From assembly GCA_964488355.1 (NCBI GenBank), contig CAZAUJ010000020.1, positions 1 to 44,535 of the forward strand: DNA of 44,535 nucleotides, in the 5' to 3' direction. Below the pieces are notes generated by a model. It was not told the origin of the DNA. It saw only the letters and a list, made by a program, of their open reading frames with translations, and did no database searches. This DNA comes from Thermoanaerobaculum sp964488355 (GTDB lineage: Bacteria; Acidobacteriota; Thermoanaerobaculia; Thermoanaerobaculales; Thermoanaerobaculaceae). Position numbers and translations under genes: made by a program. Shown here in pieces: positions 16,693 through 24,874 of this stretch. How positions within the stretch are numbered: the first letter of the stretch is position 1; each line of letters opens with the position of its first letter.

Positions 16693-18149
16693 GCTTTCCT
16701 CCGCTGCCAGAGCTCGAGGGCTACCTGCCGGTCAGAGAAAGGTATGGTGCGGTCAGCAAAGATTTGCACCTCCTCATGCCCCTTTCCAGCCAAAAGCACC
16801 ACCGATCCCGGTTCGGCCAGTTTTAGGGCGGCGGCAATGGCATCGCGGCGGTCGGGGAGAACCAGGGTTTTGGGGTTGGGCGTGCCTACCATCCCTTGGA
16901 GGATCTGGGCAATGATGGCCCCCGGATCCTCGCTTCTGGGGTTGTCGGAGGTGACGATGGGCACGTCCGCCAGGCGGGCGACCACCTGGCCCATCAACGG
17001 ACGCTTGCCCGGGTCCCGGTCACCGCCGCAGCCAAAAACCACAATGAGGCGCCCTCGGGTGAGCTGCCGCAAGGTGATGAGCACCTTCTCCAAGGCGTCG
17101 GGGGTATGGGCGTAGTCCACGAACACGGAAAAGGGGGCCCCAAGGGGCACCGGGTCCAAGCGCCCGGGCAGGGGCTTGGCGCTGCTCAGGGCGCGCGCGA
17201 TCATGGGCAACTCCACACCCAAGGCGAGGGCCACCGCCGCTGCAGCCAGGGCATTGAGCACGTTGTGTTTGCCCAACAGGGGCAACCTTACCGGCACAGA
17301 ACCGGCGTGCGTGACCAGGGTGAACCGGCTGCCTTCCAGCGACAGCACCACCTCCTCGGCGCGCACCAAGGCCTGTGGGCTCAACCCGAAGGTCAAATCC
17401 CCCGCTGCCAGCTGGTGACACAGGGGTGCTAAGGCTGGGTCGTCCGCTCCCAGCACACGTGCCCCGGCAGGCTCAACACGCAACAGCTCGAACAGCTTGA
17501 CCTTGGTGGCGAAGTAGGCTTGCATGGTGCGGTGAAAATCCAAGTGGTCCTGGGTGAAGTTGGTCCACACGGCCACGTCGAAGGTCAGACCAGCCACCCG
17601 TTCCAAGGCCAGGGCGTGGGAAGAGACTTCCATGACCACCGTATCGCCCCCAGCCGCCACGAGCTCCGCCAGCAGCGGTGCCAAGTGAGGGGCTTCGGGG
17701 GTGGTGCGATCGGGCGGCAGCTGCCGATGCGGGAGGCGGTAGCCGAGGGTGCCGAATAGGCCCACGCGGCGGCCAGCTTCCTGCAGAATGCGGGCGGTCA
17801 GGTCGCACACGGTGCTTTTGCCGTTGGTGCCGGTGACGCCCACCATGGTGAGGTGGCAGTGGGGGTAGCCAGCCAGTGCCCAGGAGGCCAAGGCGGTGGC
17901 TTTGTGGGGCTGCTCTGTGGCCAACCAGTTGACCGGCACCTGGGGCTTTCGGTCGGAGAGGATGGCCACCGCTCCGCGCGCCACGGCCTCCTGGGCGAAC
18001 TCCAGGCCGTGGTGGCGTTGGCCGGGGAGGGCAGCAAAGAGAAAACCCGACTGCACCTCCTGGGCGCGGTGAGTGATGCCCGACACTTTCGTTTCGGCCG
18101 AGCCGTGCAGGCGGGCACCACAGGCGGTAGCAAGCTCCCCTAAAGTCAC
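16689..18149 (-). CDS. murE: UDP-MurNAc-L-Ala-D-Glu:meso-diaminopimelate ligase
   Basis: Adds the third residue of the stem peptide; 486 residues. ATP loop GVTGTNGKSTVCDL (104-117), carbamylated-lysine region YFATKVKLF, and the amino-acid-binding motif DNPRSEDP at 402-409. The DNPR form is known to mark enzymes that use meso-diaminopimelate rather than L-lysine, which fits a diderm host. The GTG start at 18149 forms a GTGA overlap with the ftsI stop. Confidence 0.96.
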   Translation of the reverse strand: MTLGELATACGARLHGSAETKVSGITHRAQEVQSGFLFAALPGQRHHGLEFAQEAVARGAVAILSDRKPQVPVNWLATEQPHKATALASWALAGYPHCHLTMVGVTGTNGKSTVCDLTARILQEAGRRVGLFGTLGYRLPHRQLPPDRTTPEAPHLAPLLAELVAAGGDTVVMEVSSHALALERVAGLTFDVAVWTNFTQDHLDFHRTMQAYFATKVKLFELLRVEPAGARVLGADDPALAPLCHQLAAGDLTFGLSPQALVRAEEVVLSLEGSRFTLVTHAGSVPVRLPLLGKHNVLNALAAAAVALALGVELPMIARALSSAKPLPGRLDPVPLGAPFSVFVDYAHTPDALEKVLITLRQLTRGRLIVVFGCGGDRDPGKRPLMGQVVARLADVPIVTSDNPRSEDPGAIIAQILQGMVGTPNPKTLVLPDRRDAIAAALKLAEPGSVVLLAGKGHEEVQIFADRTIPFSDRQVALELWQRRKA

Positions 18150-19840
18150 GCCAGACCCTCCCGTTGGGGGGCCCAGCGGAACAGCTGCACCAACCGCTGG
18201 GCGATGCGGCCGAAGGTGGGGGCAGCCACCTCGGCTGCCCAAAAGGTGGTGGCGGGCTCGTCCACGCACACCACCACCACCAGCTTGGGTGAGGGGATAG
18301 GGAAAAAGCCGGCAAACCAGGCAGCGTGGTGGCCTTCCTGGTAGCTGCCGTTTTTGGCCTTTTGCGCCGTCCCGGTCTTGCCCGCCACGCGGAACCCACC
18401 CACGGCCGCTGCCTTTCCGGTCCCTTCCTCCACTACGGCTTGCAAAAGGCCGGCGACCGTTTGCGCCAGCGGCTGGGGGAGGACCCTTCCCCCGAGTGAC
18501 CGGCTGGTGCCAGCCACCTTGCGGCCATCCCGGTCCCGTACCTCGGCGATGAGGGTGGGGCGCACCAACAGCCCGCCATTGGCCAAAGCCGCGTAGCCTC
18601 GAGCCAGCTGCAAGGCGGTGACGCTCACTTCCTGTCCCAAAGCAAGGCCGGCGGGCGTGACGGGTGACCAGCCGTTACCCCAGCGGCGGTAGATCCCGGC
18701 AGACTCGGCTGGCAGCTCCACGCCCGTGGGTTGCCCAAAGCCAAAGGAGGCAATGACCTCGTCCAGTTTGGCCGATGGGGTGCGGAGCGCCAGGCGGATG
18801 GTGCCCGCGTTGGAGGAAAAAGCCAGTACTTGCCGCAGGGGCAAGAGCCCGTAGCGGTCGTGGTCGCGGAAAAATAACCCCGCCACCTGGACACCCCCAC
18901 CCGAGCAGTCCACCAGGCTGTCCGGGGTGACGACGCCAGCCAGCAAGGCTGCCGCCACCACGAAGGGCTTGAAGCTGGAACCTGGCTCCAGTGCGGCATG
19001 CACCGCCCGGTTTTGCCAGTTTTCCTTTGGGTACGCGGCGAGCCTTTGCGGGTCAAAGGAGGGCAGGGAAGCCATCCCCCAGATCTCGCCCGTGTGGGGG
19101 TCCAAGGCCACGGCCGCGGCAGCTTTTGCGCCCACGTAAGAAAGGGTCCGCTGGAGCTCTTCCTCTAGCACCCACTGCACCCGCGCGTCCAAGGTGAGCA
19201 CAAGGTGGAAGCCCTCGCGACCGGGTTTTTCCACCTGGGGCAGCAAGCGGGTCGGGACCTTCTTGCCGTCCCGCGCCAGGCGCATGAGGGCGAGCTCGCC
19301 GGCCAACAGCTGGTTGCAGGCCGCCTCCACGCCCGCTTGCCCTTTCCCCTCAGCGCTGACGAAACCCACCACCGCCGCTGCCAGCGTTCCCAAGGGGTAA
19401 ACCCTCTGCGGAGATGGGAGCGCACCCACGCCCCGGTAGGAAAGCCGCGTCACCGCTTTGGCCACCTCCGGATCGAGCCCTTTGGCCAGGCAAAAGAAAC
19501 CCTGGTGGCTTGCCAGCTCCTTAAGGATGCGCTGCGGCGGCAGCCCCAGAAGCGACGAAAGGGCCCGCGCCGCATCCGCCCACTGCGTGCGGGGAAGGCG
19601 CCTGGGGTTGGCATAGACCGCCACTTTTTCCACCGAGCCAGCCAAAAGCAGCCCATCGCGTGTTCGGATGCTGCCCCTCGGGCTTTCCACCGGTACCAGC
19701 GTTTCCTGTTGTCTTTCCGCTTCATTCAGGTAGCGTTGGTGCTGGGAAAGCTGCACCCAGGCCAAGCGCCCAAGCAAGAGCAACGCCGCCCCACTCAAAG
19801 CGCCCATCAACAGGCGAACTCGCACCACACTTACGCTCAT
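18146..19840 (-). CDS. ftsI: Septal penicillin-binding protein (class B transpeptidase)
   Basis: Membrane-anchored D,D-transpeptidase that cross-links septal peptidoglycan with FtsW; 564 residues. One N-terminal transmembrane helix (about 8-30), a PBP dimerisation domain beginning near VESPRGSIRTRDG, then the transpeptidase domain with its three motifs: SSFK (S288-K291), SSN (341-343) and KTG (487-489). No C-terminal PASTA repeats. The ATG at 19840 follows GGGAGG and overlaps the ftsL stop (ATGA). Confidence 0.96.
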   Translation of the reverse strand: MSVSVVRVRLLMGALSGAALLLLGRLAWVQLSQHQRYLNEAERQQETLVPVESPRGSIRTRDGLLLAGSVEKVAVYANPRRLPRTQWADAARALSSLLGLPPQRILKELASHQGFFCLAKGLDPEVAKAVTRLSYRGVGALPSPQRVYPLGTLAAAVVGFVSAEGKGQAGVEAACNQLLAGELALMRLARDGKKVPTRLLPQVEKPGREGFHLVLTLDARVQWVLEEELQRTLSYVGAKAAAAVALDPHTGEIWGMASLPSFDPQRLAAYPKENWQNRAVHAALEPGSSFKPFVVAAALLAGVVTPDSLVDCSGGGVQVAGLFFRDHDRYGLLPLRQVLAFSSNAGTIRLALRTPSAKLDEVIASFGFGQPTGVELPAESAGIYRRWGNGWSPVTPAGLALGQEVSVTALQLARGYAALANGGLLVRPTLIAEVRDRDGRKVAGTSRSLGGRVLPQPLAQTVAGLLQAVVEEGTGKAAAVGGFRVAGKTGTAQKAKNGSYQEGHHAAWFAGFFPIPSPKLVVVVCVDEPATTFWAAEVAAPTFGRIAQRLVQLFRWAPQREGLA

Positions 19841-20211
19841 GGTTTCCTCCCGCTGGGCGTGGGTGTGGGACGAAGGAGCTGGCCATCCTCGGTGAGGTAA
19901 AACACGCGACTGAGGTCGGGGGGAGCGAGGCCCATTTCCGGCGCCTGCTGAGCCAAAGTGGAAGGCGCCTTCAGTTGGCTTTCAGCCAGCTCAAAGGCCT
20001 GAAGCTCCCGCTCCAAGGCCGCCACCTCATCCTGCAGCCGAGCCGTCTCGTAGGCGAGGCGCAGACGCTCCTGCCGAGGGGCGGCAGCGGCTATGAGCAG
20101 GGCCGCCAGAGCGCCTCCGTAGCCCAAGGAAGTAACCACCCACCGCCACCAGCTGCTGTCCAGCTTGCGGTGGAGCCAGGAATTGGCGGGTCGGTAGGCG
20201 AGGATCCTCAC
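19837..20211 (-). CDS. ftsL: Cell division protein FtsL-like
   Basis: 124 residues: short basic cytoplasmic N-terminus, one transmembrane helix (about 25-43), then a periplasmic coiled coil (RLAYETARLQDEVAALERELQAFELAESQLK) and a short Pro-rich tail. Sequence identity within FtsL is always low; size, topology and position between rsmH and ftsI carry the call. FtsL joins FtsB and FtsQ to activate FtsWI. The start is GTG at 20211 in a GTGA overlap with rsmH. Confidence 0.85.
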   Translation of the reverse strand: MRILAYRPANSWLHRKLDSSWWRWVVTSLGYGGALAALLIAAAAPRQERLRLAYETARLQDEVAALERELQAFELAESQLKAPSTLAQQAPEMGLAPPDLSRVFYLTEDGQLLRPTPTPSGRKP

Positions 20212-21134
20212 GACCTTTTCTCCGCCGCGCGCAGCTTGGCCGAGCGCGCCCTGGGGTTGGCGGCCACTTCCTCGGCGCTGGGCACCAAGGGTTTCTTGGT
20301 CAGAAGCTCTACCAGCGTCTCCCTTAGACAGGAGCAGGCAGGGCTTCCCGGCGGGCATTGGCAAAAACCTGCCAGTCGTCGGAGGGTGGTTTTGACAATC
20401 CGGTCCTCCAGCGAGTGGTAGGCGATGGCCACCAGCCGTCCGCCAGGGAGCAGGTGGCGAATGGCTGCTTCCAGGGAGGGGGCCAGACCCGCCAGCTCCC
20501 GATTGGTGACGATGCGAAGGGCTTGGAAGGTACGCGTGGCCGGGTCTTTGCCCTCGCGCGCGGGGCCTGTGACCGACCAAACCGCCCGCCGAAGATCCAC
20601 CGTGGTGGCTAGCTCGCCCCGGTCTCGGGCGCGCAGGATGGCACGGGCGATGGCCGAAGCTCGGCGCTCCTCGCCGTACTGGGCCAGCCACGAGGCAAGC
20701 TCAGGTTCCCGAGCCTGGGCGAGGATTTGGGCGAGGGTCGGTCCTTCCTGGGCGAAGCGCATATCAAGCGGCCCCGGTAAGCGAAAGGAAAACCCCCGCT
20801 CGGGGGTGTCCAGCTGCAGGGAGGAGACGCCCAAGTCGAGCAGCACACCGAGAGGGCGCAAGCCCCGCTCGTGCAAAAGCTCCGCCACCTGGTGGTATGA
20901 CCAGCGTACCAGCTCCACCCGCCCGGCGTAGCCCGCCAAGTTGTGCGCTGCCAGCTCCAGCGCCTGCGGATCCACGTCCAAGCCCAGCACGCGCACCTGG
21001 GGCAAGGCCTGCAGAAGGGCCGCCGCATGGCCCGCCAGCCCCACGGTGCAGTCCACGATGACACCCTCGCCGCAAGGGCGAAAGAGCTCCACCACCTGCT
21101 GTACCAGCACCGGTTGGTGGCGGGGTCGCTCCAT
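20208..21134 (-). CDS. rsmH: 16S rRNA (cytosine-1402-N4)-methyltransferase
   Basis: SAM-dependent methyltransferase (MraW) that modifies C1402 in the ribosomal P site; 308 residues. N-terminal HQPVLVQQVVELF, SAM-binding IVDCTVGLAGHAAALLQ (the family usually has DxTxGxGGH; here GLAGH), LGVLLDLGVSSLQLD, GFSFRLPGPLDMRF, and the C-terminal AYHSLEDRIVKTTLR. The ATG at 21134 is 6 bases after the mraZ stop. Confidence 0.96.
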   Translation of the reverse strand: MERPRHQPVLVQQVVELFRPCGEGVIVDCTVGLAGHAAALLQALPQVRVLGLDVDPQALELAAHNLAGYAGRVELVRWSYHQVAELLHERGLRPLGVLLDLGVSSLQLDTPERGFSFRLPGPLDMRFAQEGPTLAQILAQAREPELASWLAQYGEERRASAIARAILRARDRGELATTVDLRRAVWSVTGPAREGKDPATRTFQALRIVTNRELAGLAPSLEAAIRHLLPGGRLVAIAYHSLEDRIVKTTLRRLAGFCQCPPGSPACSCLRETLVELLTKKPLVPSAEEVAANPRARSAKLRAAEKRS

Positions 21135-21140
21135 ACGACG

Positions 21141-21593
21141 TCATTGCTCCAACGCCGCCAAGGCCTGCAACTCTTCCGCCGTAAAAGCACGGGCCAGTTC
21201 CAGACGAGCCCGGTCCCTGGCCACCACGCCCAGGAACTTGCCGCGACCAGAAACCACCACTTCCCCATCAACGCCTACCGCTTCCCGCAACAACACCGGC
21301 ACCAAGACCCGCCCCTGGTTGTCCACCTCCTCTTCCTGGCCGTAGTTGGCATGCTCCATTAAGCGCTGGACCAGGGGGTTAAGGGACGGCTGGGCCAGGA
21401 AGCGACGCTCGAACTCTTCCCACACGGGCAAGGGATAAAGGCGCAGCTCGGAGGGATCGAAGGAGGTAATGAACACCACTGGGCCGTACCACTGCACCAG
21501 CTGCTGCCGCAGCCGGGTGGGCAGCTTCAAGCGACCCTTGTCGTCAATGCTGGCCTGGAAGCTGCCCCGGAAAAAGCCGGCCGTTGTGTTCAT
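21141..21593 (-). CDS. mraZ: Transcriptional regulator MraZ
   Basis: 150-residue double SpoVT/AbrB-fold DNA-binding protein that represses its own dcw operon in studied bacteria. The two half-domains each show the typical motif: FQASIDDKGRLKLPTRLRQQL near the N-terminus and EEEVDNQGRVLVPVLLREAV in the second half. The ATG at 21593 is chosen because GSFQASIDDKGR is the family start; the frame upstream is open but contains the operator and promoter. The five decamer repeats 8 bases before the ATG are its likely binding site. Confidence 0.96.
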   Translation of the reverse strand: MNTTAGFFRGSFQASIDDKGRLKLPTRLRQQLVQWYGPVVFITSFDPSELRLYPLPVWEEFERRFLAQPSLNPLVQRLMEHANYGQEEEVDNQGRVLVPVLLREAVGVDGEVVVSGRGKFLGVVARDRARLELARAFTAEELQALAALEQ

Positions 21594-21600
21594 CGTCTCC

Positions 21601-21650
21601 ACCGCACCTTTGGCCACCCTAGTCCAAGAAAGTCCACTTTTGGCCACTTC
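21601..21650 (-). promoter_or_regulatory. MraZ operator: five 10-bp direct repeats
   Basis: Read on the minus strand, five decamers stand head to tail: gaaGTGGcca, aaaGTGGact, ttcTTGGact, aggGTGGcca, aagGTGCggt. Four share (G/T)TGG and the fifth GTGC, in exact 10-base register, one helical turn. MraZ boxes known from E. coli and relatives are TGGGn repeats with the same 10-base spacing. They start directly after the -10 box and would be transcribed, so binding should block initiation or escape. Confidence 0.75.
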
Positions 21651-21651
21651 C

Positions 21652-21680
21652 ATCATGAGCCGGCCAAGGGCGTCTGTCAA
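21652..21680 (-). promoter_or_regulatory. Promoter of the dcw operon
   Basis: Minus-strand TTGACA, a perfect -35 box (21675-21680), a 17-base spacer and CATGAT as -10 (21652-21657, 4/6 match). The start point would fall at about 21645, inside the first MraZ repeat. No other promoter-like pair of this quality was noticed within the following 15 kb, though internal promoters cannot be excluded by eye. Confidence 0.7.
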
Positions 21681-21752
21681 GTCCCAGGGCGGACGGCCCC
21701 CTCAGCCGGCGCGGAGGCCGGTTTGTGGGGGGATGAAACGAGGGTCACGCTC

Positions 21753-22691
21753 CTAGGGTGCGGAGAAGTACTCGGGATGAAGCTCGACCACGTACCGCTG
21801 CTTCAAGCGGTCCACCACCGAGCGCAGCCGCTGGCGGTAACGGCGGTCCAGCTCTTCGTTGCGCAGGTGCTCCACCACCTCGGCAAAAGGACGGAAGCTT
21901 CCGGGTATGCGCGCCACCAACCGCACCACGTGCACGCCCGCGGGAATGAGAAAGGGGTCAGAAACCGCCCCTGGTTGCAGGCCAGCTACCACCTTAGCCA
22001 CGTCCTCGCGCAGGTCAGGAAGGGCAATTTCTCCCAAGTCCCCGCCGGTGGCGTTGCCGTGCCGCGTCTCTTCGGCTGCCACTTGGGCGAAGGCCCGGCC
22101 GGCGCGCACAGCCGCCACCACTGTCTGAGCCCGCGTCCACTGCGCCTGCCGGTCGGAGCCGTCCTCTTTGACGGGGAAAAGCACGTGCTCCAGGTGGACC
22201 TTTTCGGGGATCGCGAACCGCTCCTTTTCCTGCTCGTAGCGTTGCCGGAGCTCCTCTTCGGTGATGGGAAGCTGACCCACCTCCCGCTGCAGGGTGCGGT
22301 TGACGGTAATGGTGGCCGTCAAGCGCTCTTCCAGCTGTGCGCGGCTGAGCCCCAGGCCGGCCAGCAGCTGGTTAAAGGACTCATCGTCCTTGATGTGGTT
22401 TTGCTCTTTGAGAGAGGCGATGGATTGCTCCACATCGGCGCGGTCCACCTCAATCTTGAGCTCTGCGGCCCGTTCCAGCAGACAAAGCTCGTCCACCGCC
22501 TCTTGCAAAAACTGAGGAACGTCCTCGGGGGTAAGGGGCTTGCCTGTCTCGGCGGCGCGCTCCAGGGCTCGCTTTTTCAGGTCCTCGACGGTAAGGATGC
22601 GCTCGTTGACCCGCACCACGATGCCTTCCACCAGCTGGCGCTGGGCCGCCGCCGGGCTGGCGAGGGCCAGTAGGAGCACTACGCTTCTCAT
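21753..22691 (-). CDS. SurA-like periplasmic peptidyl-prolyl isomerase
   Basis: 312 residues with a cleavable signal peptide (MRSVVLLLALASPAAAQ). A SurA-type N-terminal chaperone region follows (VEGIVVRVNERILTVEDLKKRALE ... QFLQEAVDELCLLERAAEL), then one parvulin rotamase domain (VHLEHVLFPVKEDGS ... GGDLGEIALPDLREDVAKVV ... GVHVVRLVARI). E. coli SurA has two parvulin domains; this has one. It likely helps fold outer-membrane proteins. The ATG at 22691 overlaps the stop of the upstream lipoprotein gene (ATGA) and follows GGAGG. The dcw promoter begins 72 bases downstream of its stop. Confidence 0.88.
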   Translation of the reverse strand: MRSVVLLLALASPAAAQRQLVEGIVVRVNERILTVEDLKKRALERAAETGKPLTPEDVPQFLQEAVDELCLLERAAELKIEVDRADVEQSIASLKEQNHIKDDESFNQLLAGLGLSRAQLEERLTATITVNRTLQREVGQLPITEEELRQRYEQEKERFAIPEKVHLEHVLFPVKEDGSDRQAQWTRAQTVVAAVRAGRAFAQVAAEETRHGNATGGDLGEIALPDLREDVAKVVAGLQPGAVSDPFLIPAGVHVVRLVARIPGSFRPFAEVVEHLRNEELDRRYRQRLRSVVDRLKQRYVVELHPEYFSAP

Positions 22692-23494
22692 TGAGCCTCC
22701 TCGAAGGGGTTGCGACAGGGAAAAGGTGCGTGTTGGCAGAAAACCTTCACGCCCACCTTGCGTGCCAGCGCCAAAAGGCACTGGCGGCGTGCCTGTTCCA
22801 TCCGCTGCGCGGTCAGGGCCTGCGCCAGTTGCTGCCTCCGGGCAGGGTCCTGCCCCAGCTCTCTTTTTTCTACCAGGAAAAGGTGCCAACCGGCCTCCGA
22901 AGCCACCGGCTGAGAGATCTCCCCTACCTTCAGCCCTGCGACCGCGGCTTCAAAATCCGGCGCCAGCTGGCCCCGCTCAACCCAACCCAAAGCTCCCCCG
23001 CTCTTGGCATTGGGTGAGCGCGAAAGCTCGCGGGAAAGGGTGAAAAAGTCTGCCCCGCTCATCAGGCGCTCGCGCGCGTCAATGGCTTGGTTGCGCGTGG
23101 GCAGGATCAGCTGGCGGAGGTACAACCGCTCTTTGGCCTCGTCCTGGCCCTCGCGCGCCAGCGCCTGGTCCACCTCTGCCGGCGAGGGCGCCTCGGGCGG
23201 GGGACAGAGCTGGCCCAAGAGCTCCCGTGCGCGGCGGGAACGCTGACCGCCTGTGAGCGCGCGGTCCTCGGCGCCCCCCGCTGCCAGCACCACTTCCTCT
23301 TCCAGGAGGTCGACGAAAACCTGGGCGAGCAGCTCCTGGCTGACCTCCGCCGCGGCTCGCCCCGAGAGCCTTTCCGCTGCCTGTCGCACCTCGTCCACTG
23401 TCAAAGGCCTCCCTGCCACCTTCGCCAGCACTCCGGGCCGGCGCGGGCAGGCCAAAAACAGCAGCGCAGAAAGCAACAAAAGCGCTTTGCGCAC
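22688..23494 (-). CDS. Parvulin-type foldase lipoprotein (PrsA-like)
   Basis: 268 residues. The N-terminus VRKALLLLSALLFLAC is a lipoprotein signal with lipobox LFLAC, so the mature protein should be anchored through Cys16. A SurA/PrsA-like helical part (VAGRPLTVDEVRQAAERL ...) is followed by a parvulin domain (RLYLRQLILPTRNQAIDARERL ... GGALGWVERGQLAPDFEAAVAGL ... SEAGWHLFLVEKR). The start is GTG at 23494; no ATG gives the signal peptide, and the ribosome site is weak. It forms a two-gene unit with the SurA-like gene and is divergent from the secreted protein at 23555. Confidence 0.82.
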   Translation of the reverse strand: MRKALLLLSALLFLACPRRPGVLAKVAGRPLTVDEVRQAAERLSGRAAAEVSQELLAQVFVDLLEEEVVLAAGGAEDRALTGGQRSRRARELLGQLCPPPEAPSPAEVDQALAREGQDEAKERLYLRQLILPTRNQAIDARERLMSGADFFTLSRELSRSPNAKSGGALGWVERGQLAPDFEAAVAGLKVGEISQPVASEAGWHLFLVEKRELGQDPARRQQLAQALTAQRMEQARRQCLLALARKVGVKVFCQHAPFPCRNPFEEAQ

Positions 23495-23554
23495 GCCGCC
23501 CAGTCTAGCAAAGCCTTGGCAGGGGGGCGGAGCTGCTGCTAGCATGGCAGCAGG

Positions 23555-24874
23555 ATGCGGGGCCGCCTGTTGGCGACGCTTGGGCTGCTCCCGGCGCTGG
23601 TGAGCGCGCAGGGGGGGGTGTTGGAACATCGCCTGTGGCTTCTGGCTGAGGCACCTCCCACGCCGGGCGTCATTTCTCAGCTGTCCCAGGCGGGCGTGGA
23701 TGCCCTGGTGATCCCTTTGGGCGAGGCCAGCCTCCTGGGTGAGCAGGCGAGCGTGCGCGTTTCCCCTCCTGGCGACACCCAAACTTTACGCGCGTTCCCT
23801 CTCTGGGGACTCCTGTGGGTCAGCGGCGAGGGGAAGAGGAAGGCTCTGGCCGAAAGCTTGTGGCTGCAGCTGGGCCCTTACCTGCGGGGTCTGCCTTTTT
23901 CCTGCAAGGGGCTGGTGTTAGCCAGCCGCCAGTGGTGGGAGGGGTTGGTTCCTTTTGCCTCCCAGGTGCAGCTGCACGCGGGCCTTCCGGTGGAGCTGGC
24001 CGCTCCTTTGGAACCCATGGTACGTGGCCTGCCCTCGGACTTGCCGAAAAATCTGGTGCTGGTGCCCTTGGCCCTTGGCAACCTGGCGGCCTTGGGTCTG
24101 CCCGCACCCACGCCGCAGGATGCCGCGGCCATGCTGGAGGAGCTGGACGAGCGTGGGGTGGACTGGCGCGGGGGGGTGGTGGTGGCCACTCGCGTGGAGC
24201 CCCCGTGGCCAGCGGGTGAGAACCCCTGGACATTGCTCCTTCGGGCCGATGTGGATTTCAAGCCCACGGCAGCGGGGGATCTCTTTGTGCCTCGCCAAGG
24301 GCAAGGGAAAGGCTTTTCCGTGCTTGCCGCCGACGGCGCAAGGCTGGAACGGGATTTGGGCATCCTCCTACGACCCATGCGGCGGAACCTGCGCGGGTGG
24401 GATAGCGTGGGCTGGCCGCCGCCAGCTCCGGCGGTGGGCTTGAGCTTGGAGGGTTTTCTGGCCTTTTTTTCCGGCATGCCGGCGCGCCCCAAGGTGGTGG
24501 TGCGGGGTGAGTGGGTCGCTTCTGCGTCTTTAAAGGTGACGGTGGAAAACCAAGCCCCCTTTGCCAGCGCCTTTGCCACCACGGGCAACGTGGTGGACCT
24601 CACCTTTTCCGGCACGGAGGTAAGTGATGTAGTCCTCTTGGCCGCTTCCGGCGCTGACTTTGGGCGGCTGGAGGGTGGATTCACCCGCACCGCTCGTGCC
24701 GCGGCCACCACCGTGCGCCTGTACCTGCGAGCCTTCCCACCCCAGGTGCCCGTGGAGGCGGCGGTGGTGCAGTTTATTTCCCGACCGCGGCATCTTGCCT
24801 TCTCCTTCAGCGCCCGCTTGGGGGATGGGTCGGAGTTCAGCAGCGAGCGCCCTACGCCACTTTCGGTGCCCTGA
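23555..24874 (+). CDS. Secreted protein of unknown function
   Basis: 439 residues with an N-terminal signal peptide (MRGRLLATLGLLPALVSAQ, cleavage probably after VSA). No transmembrane helix, repeat or catalytic motif was recognised. Residues 20-240 read like an alpha/beta fold (GVDALVIPLGEASLLG, KNLVLVPLALGNLAAL), with a beta-rich C-terminal part (SASLKVTVENQAPFASAF ... NVVDLTFSGTEVSDVVLLAAS). A TTGGCA-N18-TAGCAT promoter-like pair (23516-23545) ends 9 bases before the ATG, so the leader would be only a few bases. Its last 23 bases overlap the convergent gene at 24852. No function is proposed. Confidence 0.75.
   Translation: MRGRLLATLGLLPALVSAQGGVLEHRLWLLAEAPPTPGVISQLSQAGVDALVIPLGEASLLGEQASVRVSPPGDTQTLRAFPLWGLLWVSGEGKRKALAESLWLQLGPYLRGLPFSCKGLVLASRQWWEGLVPFASQVQLHAGLPVELAAPLEPMVRGLPSDLPKNLVLVPLALGNLAALGLPAPTPQDAAAMLEELDERGVDWRGGVVVATRVEPPWPAGENPWTLLLRADVDFKPTAAGDLFVPRQGQGKGFSVLAADGARLERDLGILLRPMRRNLRGWDSVGWPPPAPAVGLSLEGFLAFFSGMPARPKVVVRGEWVASASLKVTVENQAPFASAFATTGNVVDLTFSGTEVSDVVLLAASGADFGRLEGGFTRTARAAATTVRLYLRAFPPQVPVEAAVVQFISRPRHLAFSFSARLGDGSEFSSERPTPLSVP

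Noticed and set aside
21594..21680. Upstream extension of mraZ to a TTG at 21680
   Set aside because: That TTG is part of the TTGACA -35 box, and the extension would translate the operator repeats; the conserved protein begins at 21593.
21690..21730. GC-rich inverted repeat (CCGGC...GCCGG) between the SurA-like gene and mraZ as a terminator
   Set aside because: It has no T run on either strand and lies upstream, not downstream, of the SurA-like coding direction.
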